Source: an uncultured Prevotella sp.
Lineage (GTDB): Bacteria > Bacteroidota > Bacteroidia > Bacteroidales > Bacteroidaceae
Direction: 5' to 3'
NCBI GenBank assembly: GCA_900551985.1
Contig: URYG01000036.1
Location: forward strand, 1 to 19,493
Length of the DNA stretch: 19,493 nt
Shown here: piece by piece, positions 7,624 through 14,530 of the stretch
Layout of the letters: every line of letters starts with the position of its first letter
Position numbering within the stretch: position 1 is the stretch's first letter
Position numbers and translations under genes: made by a program
The notes under the pieces: model-generated
Told to the model about the DNA's origin: nothing
Seen by the model: only the letters and a program-made list of their open reading frames with translations
Databases searched by the model: none

Positions 7624-8664
7624 ATGTTAAGATTTGAAGATCCTACGTTTCTCTGGCTGCTCTGGCTGATACCGGTGCTCATACTGGTTCGTCTGGTAGG
7701 CTGGAGAAGGCGAAAGGCTAAGCTGAAAAGATTGGGCGATCCGGAACTGCTCAAGCAGTTGATGCCCGACATATCCAAGTACCGTCCTACGGTGAAGTTT
7801 GTGCTGATGCTTGCTGCCTTGGCACTCGTCATCGTGATGGTGGCTCGCCCTCAGATGGGAAGCAAGATTTCTCACGACAAGCGTAATGGCATCGAGACGA
7901 TGATCTGTCTCGATATCTCCAATTCCATGCTTGCCGAGGATGTGGCTCCTTCCCGTCTCGATAAGAGCAAGATGCTGATAGAGAATCTGGTAGATAACTT
8001 CACCAACGACAAGATCGGACTGATCGTCTTTGCGGGCGATGCCTTCGTGCAGTTGCCTATCACCAGCGATTATGTATCGGCAAAGATGTTCCTGCAGAAT
8101 ATCACCCCGGGGCTGATCCAGACTCAGGGTACCAATATCGGCGATGCCATCTCGCTTGCCACCAAGAGTTTTACCCAGCAGGACAATGTGGGTAGAGCCA
8201 TCATCGTGATTACCGATGGTGAGAACCATGAGGATGGTGCCAAGGAGGCTGCCGAGATTGCCCAGAAGCAGGGTATCAATGTGTTTATCCTCGGTATCGG
8301 TAATACCAAGGGCGCTCCTATCCCGATGGGCGATGGCTCGTATCTGAAGGATCACGCAGGCAATACCGTGATGACTGCCCTCAACGAGCAGATGTGCCGC
8401 GAACTGGCGCAGGCTGGCAAGGGTCAGTATATCCATGTGGATAATACGAGCGATGCTGAAAAGGCATTGAATGATGACCTTACCAAGTTGCAGAAGGGAG
8501 ATATGACCAGCGTGATATACAGTGCCTACGATGAACAGTTTCAGGCTGTGGGCATTCTCATCATCCTCCTGCTCATCATCGAGGTCTGCCTGCTGGAAGT
8601 AAAGAATCCGCTGCTCAGGAACATCAAGTTCTTCAAAAGGGATTCCTTGAAGCAGCAGAAATAA
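7624..8664 (+). CDS. batB: BatB: membrane-anchored VWA-domain protein
   Basis: A 346-residue paralogue of BatA with the same layout: membrane segments at about 9-26 and 57-74, a VWA domain, and a C-terminal membrane segment around 310-328. MIDAS residues are intact: DISNS (D97, S99, S101), T170 in TQGTNIG and D198 in VITDGE. BatB likely pairs with BatA and with the TPR proteins downstream, as the order batA-batB-batC is conserved. The start ATG at 7624 follows a 44-base spacer after batA. Confidence 0.95.
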   Translation: MLRFEDPTFLWLLWLIPVLILVRLVGWRRRKAKLKRLGDPELLKQLMPDISKYRPTVKFVLMLAALALVIVMVARPQMGSKISHDKRNGIETMICLDISNSMLAEDVAPSRLDKSKMLIENLVDNFTNDKIGLIVFAGDAFVQLPITSDYVSAKMFLQNITPGLIQTQGTNIGDAISLATKSFTQQDNVGRAIIVITDGENHEDGAKEAAEIAQKQGINVFILGIGNTKGAPIPMGDGSYLKDHAGNTVMTALNEQMCRELAQAGKGQYIHVDNTSDAEKALNDDLTKLQKGDMTSVIYSAYDEQFQAVGILIILLLIIEVCLLEVKNPLLRNIKFFKRDSLKQQK

Positions 8665-8665
8665 A

Positions 8666-8694
8666 GCCTTATACGCAAGGCGCCCTGAAAGGGC
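8666..8694 (+). repeat. Tandem small hairpins between batB and batC
   Basis: GCCTT (8666-8670) pairs with AAGGC (8677-8681). The next base starts GCCCT-GAA-AGGGC (8682-8694), a five-base stem with a GAA loop, followed by AAAAGCTTT. The second element and its tail match two copies upstream of the ABC-F gene, so it is a dispersed repeat family. No T-tract follows, so termination is unlikely; mRNA stability or processing within the operon is possible. Confidence 0.75.
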
Positions 8695-8721
8695 AAAAGC
8701 TTTAAAATATAGATGTAAAAA

Positions 8722-9468
8722 ATGAAGTATATACATTATATAATAGTAACTGTGGCAATGCTGCTGGTGGGTACGGCACAAGCCGGAGCCCAGACAGATC
8801 GTATTCTGATCCGTCAGGGCAATCGTGCCTTCAAATCCCAGAAATGGGCAGTGGCAGAAACCCAATATCGCAAGGCTATCTTCAAGAATCAGAAGAACCC
8901 ACAGGCGATATACAATCTTGGTTGTGCCCTCATGGCGCAGCAGAAAGACTCCATGGCGATACAGCAGTTTACCCATGCTGCCCAGTTGGAAACCAACCGC
9001 CTCCGCCGTGCTGCCAGCTATCACAACATGGGCGTGATCATGCAGAACCACCGTGAATATGCCCAGGCCATCGAATACTACAAGATGGCGCTGAGATGCA
9101 ATCCACAGGACAATGAGACCCGTTATAATCTTGCCCTCTGCAAGAAGTTGCTCAAGAACAATCCGCAAAACAAGGATCAGAACAAGAACAACAAGGATAA
9201 GAACAAGGACAAGAACAAGAAGGATCAGAATAAAGACAAGAACAAAGACAACAAGGATAAAAACGACGATAAGAACAAGAACGACAAGAACAAGAATAAC
9301 AAGAACAAGAATAATCAGAACCAAAACCAGCCGAACCAGGACAAGATGAGCCGCGAGAATGCCGAGCAGCTCTTGAACGCCGCCGTTCAGCAGGAGCAAG
9401 CCACCAAGCGCAAGTTGCAGAAGGCGATGAGCCAGCCACGTAGAAAGGCTTACGACAAGAATTGGTAA
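8722..9468 (+). CDS. batC: BatC: TPR protein with a Lys/Asn/Asp-rich tail
   Basis: A 248-residue protein. Residues 1-24 form a signal peptide ending AGAQ. Residues about 27-145 form three TPR-like helical pairs (for example PQAIYNLGCALMAQQKDSMA and YHNMGVIMQNHREYAQAI). Residues 147-207 are almost entirely Lys, Asn, Asp and Gln, and a short conserved C-terminal segment follows (SRENAEQLLNAAVQQEQ). TPRs are protein-binding scaffolds, so it probably assembles BatA/BatB in the periplasm. The low-complexity tract is encoded by degenerate AAGAACAAGGAT-type repeats and its length is likely variable between strains. Confidence 0.92.
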   Translation: MKYIHYIIVTVAMLLVGTAQAGAQTDRILIRQGNRAFKSQKWAVAETQYRKAIFKNQKNPQAIYNLGCALMAQQKDSMAIQQFTHAAQLETNRLRRAASYHNMGVIMQNHREYAQAIEYYKMALRCNPQDNETRYNLALCKKLLKNNPQNKDQNKNNKDKNKDKNKKDQNKDKNKDNKDKNDDKNKNDKNKNNKNKNNQNQNQPNQDKMSRENAEQLLNAAVQQEQATKRKLQKAMSQPRRKAYDKNW

Positions 9469-9485
9469 AAGATTAGATGAGATAA

Positions 9486-9511
9486 AAATACGATTTATAA
9501 ATACGGTTTAT
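9486..9511 (+). repeat. 13-bp tandem repeat before the batD-batE gene
   Basis: AAATACGATTTAT (9486-9498) is followed directly by AAATACGGTTTAT (9499-9511), differing by one base. It lies in the 75-base spacer after batC. No promoter match is seen in it. Confidence 0.6.
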
Positions 9512-9543
9512 ACATAATATTTAGCTATTATTTAAGATACGAT

Positions 9544-12141
9544 ATGAAAAAAATAGGTTGGTATTTGATATTGCTGATATGCTTGCTAGGCTACCAGGTG
9601 CATGCGGTGGCCCAGCATATCTCCGTGTCGGCTCCATCGCACGTAGCGGCTGGAGAAAACTTCCGTGTCGCCTATACCATCAACACCCGTGATGTAGAGG
9701 AATTCAGAATGGGTGCGGTGCAGGACGGACTCGAAGTCATCGCAGGCCCTTACACATCCTCGCAATCCAGTTATCAGATGATCAACGGACATACCTCGTC
9801 CTCTTCATCTGTAACCATCACCTACACCCTTTATGCGGCAAAGAATGGTACCTTCAATATTGGTTCTTCCCACGCCATCGTGGATGGTAGGAACCTGGCT
9901 TCTCGCGCCGTGAAGATTACGGTGTCGGGACACGCTCATCGTACCAACGGCGCTCCTAGCATGCACGGACAGGATAGCTACGACCAACCTCGTATGCGTA
10001 CCGCAGGCTCTGCCATCTCGGGCAGCGACCTCTTCATCAAGGTGTCTGCCAACAAGAAGAGAGTACACGAGCAGGAACCTATCCTGCTTACCTACAAGGT
10101 ATATACACAAGTGGAACTCACCCAGCTGGAAGGCAAGATGCCAGACCTGAAGGGATTCCACAACCAGGAAGTGCCTCTGCCACAGCAGAAAACCTTTCAT
10201 ACAGAAATGGTGAACGGTCGCCCTTACAAGTGCGTCACCTGGAGCCAGTATGTGATGTATCCTCAGATGACCGGTAAGCTGGAGATTCCTTCCATCACCT
10301 TCAAGGGCATCGTGGTACAGCAGAACCGCAATATCGACCCGATGGAGGCCTTCTTCAATGGCGGATCCGGATATGTTGAGGTAAAGAAGGACATCAAGGC
10401 TCCGGGTATCACCCTGCAGGTAGATCCGTTACCACAGCGCCCAGCCAACTTCTCGGGTGGAGTAGGTAAGTTCAATATCTCTGCCTTCCCGGACAAGAAG
10501 GAAGTCAAGGCTGGCGAACCGATCACGCTCCGTGTGATTGTGGGAGGTATCGGAAACCTCAAGTTGCTGAAGCAGCCAGTAGTGAATTTCCCGAAGGATT
10601 TCGACAAGTATGATGCCAAGGTAACTGATAAAACCCGACTCACCGCCAATGGAGTGGAGGGTAATATGATATACGATTTCCTGGCTGTGCCTCGCAATCA
10701 GGGCAGCTATACCATTCCTGCCGTGGAGTTCACCTATTATGATACCAGCAAGAATGCGTATAAGACCATCAAGACCCAACCTTTCACCCTGACCGTGGAG
10801 AAGGGAGATGGATCAACATCCGAGTCGGCTGATTATTCAAGCAAGGACAAGGATATCCATACCATCAAGTTGGGCAAGACTTCACTGCATCAGGCTGATG
10901 ATATGTTCTTCGGAAGCTTCGGCTACTGGACTAGTCTGCTCATTCCGCTCATCGCCTTCTTCGTACTGCTGGTGGTATTCCACCGCAGAGCCATCGAGAA
11001 TGCCGACATCGTGAAGAAGCGCTCCAACAAGGCGGGCAAGATAGCTACCAAGCGTCTGCGCATGGCCAACAAGCTGATGCTGCAGGGCAAGCAGGGCGAG
11101 TTCTATGATGAAGTGATGCGTGCCCTCTGGGGATATATGAGCTACAAGCTGAACATGCCAGTAGAGCAGCTCTCTCGTGAGAATATCCGTGAGAAACTCA
11201 TCGCCCACGATGTGGATGATGCTACAATACAGAAGTTTACTTCCGCTCTCGATGAGTGCGAGTTCGAGCGTTATGCTCCAGGCGATCCTGCCGGCAATAT
11301 GAACCGTACCTTCGAATCGGCAATGACAGCGATTATGGAAATAGAAAATGCAATCAATGCGGCTCGCAAGAACGCCAAGAAGCATCCTGCCGGATATTCC
11401 TTCGTATGGCTGCTCCTGGCTATGCTGGGCTTCGGTGCTTCTCCGGTTTCGGCAATCACCAAGAACAATGCCGATACCGAATACCAGAAGGGTAACTACC
11501 AGCAGGCTATCCGCGACTACGAAGAGCTGCTCAAGAATGGCGCCTCTGCCGAGATTTACTACAATCTCGGCAATGCCTACTATCGTACAGACAATATCAC
11601 CAAGGCGGTGCTCAACTATGAGCGAGCCCGCCTGCTCTCGCCAGGAGATGAGGACATCAACTTCAATCTCCAGTTTGCGCGTAGCAAGACCATCGACAAG
11701 ATTACGCCGGCAAGCGAAATGTTCTTCGTAACCTGGTATAAGGCGCTGGTCAACTTCACGAGTGTAGATAACTGGGCGAAGGCCGGCATCATCTCCATTA
11801 TCATGGCACTGCTGCTCGTGCTGCTCTATCTCTTCGGTCCGCACATCCTGATGCGCAAGATCGGCTTCTTTGGCGGTATCGGCTTCTTCCTTGTCTTCCT
11901 GCTGAGCAATCTCTTTGCCTATCAGCAGAAGCAGGCGCTCGACAACCGCAAGGGTGCCATTATCATCTCACCTTCCGTGAACATCAAGAAGACGCCTGCC
12001 AAGACCAGTACCGATCAGTTTGTTCTCCACGAGGGTACCCGTGTAGATATCATCGACAAGGGTATGACCGACTGGCGTGGCATCCGCGTTGGCGATGGAA
12101 GAGAAGGATGGATTGAGACCAAGCATCTCGAGGAAATCTAG
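9544..12141 (+). CDS. BatD-BatE fusion protein
   Basis: An 865-residue protein joining two Bat components that I recall as separate genes in Bacteroides. Residues 1-24 are a signal peptide. Residues 25-420 form the BatD beta-rich repeats (PSHVAAGENFRVAYTIN; KKEVKAGEPITLRVIVGG). Residues 463-480 form a membrane segment, and 500-605 the helical BatD C-terminal module. Residues 616-637 are a second hydrophobic stretch that ends like a signal peptidase site (ASPVSA). Residues 640-715 are TPRs (YQKGNYQQAIRDYEELLKNG; YYNLGNAYYRTDNITKAVLNYERA). Two membrane segments follow (746-764, 772-792), then a bacterial SH3 domain (802-862). The last part is BatE. The reading frame is open throughout, with no sign of frameshift. 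It is the last bat gene. Confidence 0.9.
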   Translation: MKKIGWYLILLICLLGYQVHAVAQHISVSAPSHVAAGENFRVAYTINTRDVEEFRMGAVQDGLEVIAGPYTSSQSSYQMINGHTSSSSSVTITYTLYAAKNGTFNIGSSHAIVDGRNLASRAVKITVSGHAHRTNGAPSMHGQDSYDQPRMRTAGSAISGSDLFIKVSANKKRVHEQEPILLTYKVYTQVELTQLEGKMPDLKGFHNQEVPLPQQKTFHTEMVNGRPYKCVTWSQYVMYPQMTGKLEIPSITFKGIVVQQNRNIDPMEAFFNGGSGYVEVKKDIKAPGITLQVDPLPQRPANFSGGVGKFNISAFPDKKEVKAGEPITLRVIVGGIGNLKLLKQPVVNFPKDFDKYDAKVTDKTRLTANGVEGNMIYDFLAVPRNQGSYTIPAVEFTYYDTSKNAYKTIKTQPFTLTVEKGDGSTSESADYSSKDKDIHTIKLGKTSLHQADDMFFGSFGYWTSLLIPLIAFFVLLVVFHRRAIENADIVKKRSNKAGKIATKRLRMANKLMLQGKQGEFYDEVMRALWGYMSYKLNMPVEQLSRENIREKLIAHDVDDATIQKFTSALDECEFERYAPGDPAGNMNRTFESAMTAIMEIENAINAARKNAKKHPAGYSFVWLLLAMLGFGASPVSAITKNNADTEYQKGNYQQAIRDYEELLKNGASAEIYYNLGNAYYRTDNITKAVLNYERARLLSPGDEDINFNLQFARSKTIDKITPASEMFFVTWYKALVNFTSVDNWAKAGIISIIMALLLVLLYLFGPHILMRKIGFFGGIGFFLVFLLSNLFAYQQKQALDNRKGAIIISPSVNIKKTPAKTSTDQFVLHEGTRVDIIDKGMTDWRGIRVGDGREGWIETKHLEEI

Positions 12142-12177
12142 GAGGATGAAGTGGATGGAGCGTTAGACTCTGATATC

Positions 12178-12198
12178 ATTCTACATTCAACATTAAAT
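12178..12198 (+). repeat. Short heptanucleotide repeat upstream of the PAP2 gene
   Basis: ATTCTAC, ATTCAAC and ATTAAAT follow one another in 7-base register, ending 16 bases before the PAP2 start. The units resemble other heptads in the window (ATTCATA at 16512). It is short and AT-rich, so chance is not excluded. Confidence 0.45.
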
Positions 12199-12214
12199 AT
12201 AAAACAATAAATAA

Positions 12215-12919
12215 ATGGATTTTAGTTCGATACAAGATATTGACTTTCAGATACTGCAGTGGTTCAACGGCAGTAACAATGTGATTCTCGACCAGTTGGT
12301 GATGGCACTTACTTCGGGTTTCATCTGGATACCGCTCTATCTTGTACTCTTTATCATCGTGATGCGCAATAATGAGACGATTGGGCAGATTGGTCTTATC
12401 GTGGGCTGCGCATTCCTGTGCATCCTTTTTGCCGATGGCATTGCCGAGGGAATCATCAAACCGCTTGCGGCAAGATGGCGACCTTCCAACGATCCGCTGG
12501 TAAAATATACCGTGCAGGTAGTGGATAATCTTCGTCTGAAGGACTACAGTTTCTGTTCGGCGCATGCAGCCAACACCATGGCGATAGCCGTGTTCTTCTC
12601 GCTGCTTGTAAGGAGCAGGATGCTCACCTTCACCCTGATAGCATGGTCGCTGGTGAACTGCTGGACCCGCCTCTATCTGGGCGTTCATTATCCGCTGGAC
12701 ATCGTTTGCGGACTCCTGCTGGGCATGGTGGTTGGTACGCTGGTATATCTTTTCTTCCTTCGTATGTACCGACGTATGTCACCGGAAATCAAGTATGTTT
12801 CGAATCAATATACCTGTACGGGATATGATTGCGATGACATCGATATGATTCTGACGGTGCTGATGCTCACCCTCGTATATGTCATCCTGCGTGCCGTCGT
12901 TCTGATGACGGCACTATAG
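12215..12919 (+). CDS. PAP2-family membrane phosphatase
   Basis: A 234-residue membrane protein with the three-part PAP2 active site. Motif 1 is KPLAARWRP (K82, R89, P90). Motif 2 is CSAH (S115, H117), with Ala where most members have Gly. Motif 3 is TRLYLGVHYPLD (R152, H158, D162), with Thr in place of the usual Ser before the Arg. Several membrane segments surround these motifs. PAP2 enzymes remove phosphate from lipid substrates such as undecaprenyl pyrophosphate, phosphatidic acid or lipid A. Bacteroidota use relatives for lipid A dephosphorylation, but the substrate cannot be assigned here. It follows the bat operon by 73 bases. Confidence 0.9.
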   Translation: MDFSSIQDIDFQILQWFNGSNNVILDQLVMALTSGFIWIPLYLVLFIIVMRNNETIGQIGLIVGCAFLCILFADGIAEGIIKPLAARWRPSNDPLVKYTVQVVDNLRLKDYSFCSAHAANTMAIAVFFSLLVRSRMLTFTLIAWSLVNCWTRLYLGVHYPLDIVCGLLLGMVVGTLVYLFFLRMYRRMSPEIKYVSNQYTCTGYDCDDIDMILTVLMLTLVYVILRAVVLMTAL

Positions 12920-12929
12920 CAGTATAACA

Positions 12930-12967
12930 GCCTTTTCTGAAAAATAATAGCCTTTTCAGAAAAAGGC
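12930..12967 (+). terminator. Hairpin after the PAP2 gene
   Basis: GCCTTTTCTGAAAA (12930-12943) pairs with TTTTCAGAAAAAGGC (12953-12967) with one bulged A. The downstream half can also fold alone as GCCTTTT-CAGA-AAAAGGC (12950-12967). No T-tract follows on the plus strand, so this may be a weak terminator or an mRNA 3'-end structure. The two alternative folds are worth noting. Confidence 0.5.
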
Positions 12968-12968
12968 A

Positions 12969-13053
12969 AATCATAAAGTTCAAAGTAATCATAAAGTTCA
13001 AAGTAATCATAAAGTTCAAAGCTCAAAGTTCAAAGTAACAAAGTTCAAAGTAA
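12969..13053 (+). repeat. 18-bp and heptad tandem repeats upstream of queA
   Basis: Three copies of an 18-base unit (AATCATAAAGTTCAAAGT) run from 12969 to about 13022. They are followed by further AAAGTTC/AAAGCTC heptads and AAGTTCAAAGTAA units. The array ends about four bases before the queA ATG. The same AAAGTTC unit makes up the array before the DUF58 gene. The bases next to the two starts are also similar: TTCAAAGTAA, a few bases, then a start codon followed by GATACA. Confidence 0.85.
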
Positions 13054-13056
13054 ATA

Positions 13057-14331
13057 ATGGATACAAAACATATTAAGATAAGCGATTATAATTACGATTT
13101 GCCAGATGAGCGCATCGCCAAGTTTCCTATCTCACAGCGCGACCACAGTAAACTGCTGGTCTATAAGCATGGCGAGGTAAGCGACGATGTGTTCTTTCAT
13201 CTTCCTGATTATCTGCCAAAGGGTGCCATGATGGTATTCAATAATACCAAGGTAATCCAGGCACGCATGCATTTCCGCAAGGAGACGGGAGCCCTCATCG
13301 AGGTGTTCCTGATGGAGCCTGCTGCACCTACCGACTATGAGCTGATGTTCCAGACTTCGGGCCACTGCTCATGGCTCTGTATGATTGGTAACCTGAAGAA
13401 ATGGAAAGAGGGAAGCCTGAAGCGCGACTTCGAGATCAAGGGTCATCAGCTTACCCTCTCTGCTACCATGCGACGTGGAGATGCCCTCAGCACAGAGGCT
13501 TCAGAGATGGTAGCCAAGGGTGGCGGCACCAACTACTGGGTGGATTTCGACTGGGACAACGAGCATGTTTCCTTTGCCGAGATTCTCGAAGCAGTGGGAG
13601 AGTTGCCTATCCCTCCTTATCTGAACCGCAAGACAGAAGAAAGTGACAAGACCACTTATCAGACCGTATATTCCAAGATCAAGGGTAGTGTGGCTGCCCC
13701 AACAGCCGGTCTGCATTTCACCGATGCGGTGCTCCAGGACCTGGATGCGCATGGCATCGACCGTGAAGAGGTGACCCTTCATGTAGGAGCGGGAACCTTC
13801 AAGCCGGTGAAGAGTCTTGAGATAGAAGGCCATCAGATGCATACCGAATATATCGTGGTTCATCGTCGCAGTCTGGAGAAGCTCATCAAGCACGAGTGCC
13901 AGGTCATTGCCGTGGGAACCACCAGTGTGCGCACCATCGAGAGTCTCTACTATATGGGCGTGCATCTCATCAAGCATCCTGAGGCAAGTGAAGAGGACCT
14001 GCATGTTAAACAGTGGGATCCATACGAGCTGTCGGCAGATGGCAATCTGGTGGATGACATCACTCCGGTGCAGGCTATCCAGGCAATCGTCGATTATCTC
14101 GACCGCAACGGCTTGGAAGCCCTTCACTCCAGCACGCAGATCATCATCGCTCCAGGTTATACCTATAAGATTGTGAAGATGCTGGTAACCAATTTCCATC
14201 AGCCTCAGAGCACCCTCCTTCTCCTGGTGAGTGCCTTCCTGCATGGTGATTGGAAGAAGGTATATGATTATGCCCTCTCTCATGATTTCCGCTTCCTGAG
14301 CTATGGAGATTCATCCCTGCTTATCCCATAG
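13057..14331 (+). CDS. queA: S-adenosylmethionine:tRNA ribosyltransferase-isomerase
   Basis: QueA moves the ribosyl part of SAM onto preQ1 in tRNA and isomerises it to give epoxyqueuosine, the penultimate step of queuosine synthesis. Family signatures are clear: NNTKVIQAR (62-70), GSVAAPTAGLHFT (210-222), HVGAGTFKPV (242-251), VGTTSVRTIES (286-296), TNFHQPQSTLLLLVSA (378-393) and FLSYGDSSLL (413-422). At 424 residues it is about 70 longer than E. coli QueA. Much of the excess lies between VRTIES and TQIIIAPGY (about 297-359), and some in 110-160. I believe a longer form is common in Bacteroidota, but did not verify this. Confidence 0.95.
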   Translation: MDTKHIKISDYNYDLPDERIAKFPISQRDHSKLLVYKHGEVSDDVFFHLPDYLPKGAMMVFNNTKVIQARMHFRKETGALIEVFLMEPAAPTDYELMFQTSGHCSWLCMIGNLKKWKEGSLKRDFEIKGHQLTLSATMRRGDALSTEASEMVAKGGGTNYWVDFDWDNEHVSFAEILEAVGELPIPPYLNRKTEESDKTTYQTVYSKIKGSVAAPTAGLHFTDAVLQDLDAHGIDREEVTLHVGAGTFKPVKSLEIEGHQMHTEYIVVHRRSLEKLIKHECQVIAVGTTSVRTIESLYYMGVHLIKHPEASEEDLHVKQWDPYELSADGNLVDDITPVQAIQAIVDYLDRNGLEALHSSTQIIIAPGYTYKIVKMLVTNFHQPQSTLLLLVSAFLHGDWKKVYDYALSHDFRFLSYGDSSLLIP

Positions 14332-14419
14332 AAAGAAGGAGTTAGGAATACTATAAGCTCCTGAACTTTCGAATGTGGTTCTAGGATGTTCTGAAGGTCC
14401 AAAAGTTCCAGAAGCAGCA

Positions 14420-14507
14420 CGCCCTGAAAGGGCAGAAGCTCCTAGCCCAGGGTAACACCCTGGGTATAAAATGAAAATGTAATGTCGCCCTGAAAGGGCA
14501 AAAGCTT
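14420..14507 (+). repeat. Cluster of three palindromic repeats before the ABC-F gene
   Basis: Copy one GCCCT-GAA-AGGGC is at 14421-14433 and copy two at 14487-14499. Both are followed by a run like CAAAAGCTT or CAGAAGCT. Between them CCCAGGGT (14446-14453) pairs perfectly with ACCCTGGG (14457-14464) around an AAC loop. The same GCCCT-GAA-AGGGC element with AAAAGCTT occurs between batB and batC. No T-tract follows any of them. The rest of the 199-base spacer (14332-14419) shows no gene and no clear promoter. Confidence 0.85.
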
Positions 14508-14530
14508 CAATAATATTAAAAAACAAATAG

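Noticed and set aside
7627..9399. 590-residue open frame antisense to batB and batC
   Set aside because: Its N-terminus is the complement of the BatC Lys/Asn/Asp repeats, giving a Val/Leu/Ile-rich low-complexity string. The sense genes are clearly real.
12805..13026. Minus-strand frame with repeated FELYDY
   Set aside because: The six-residue repeat is only the translation of the 18-base non-coding array before queA.
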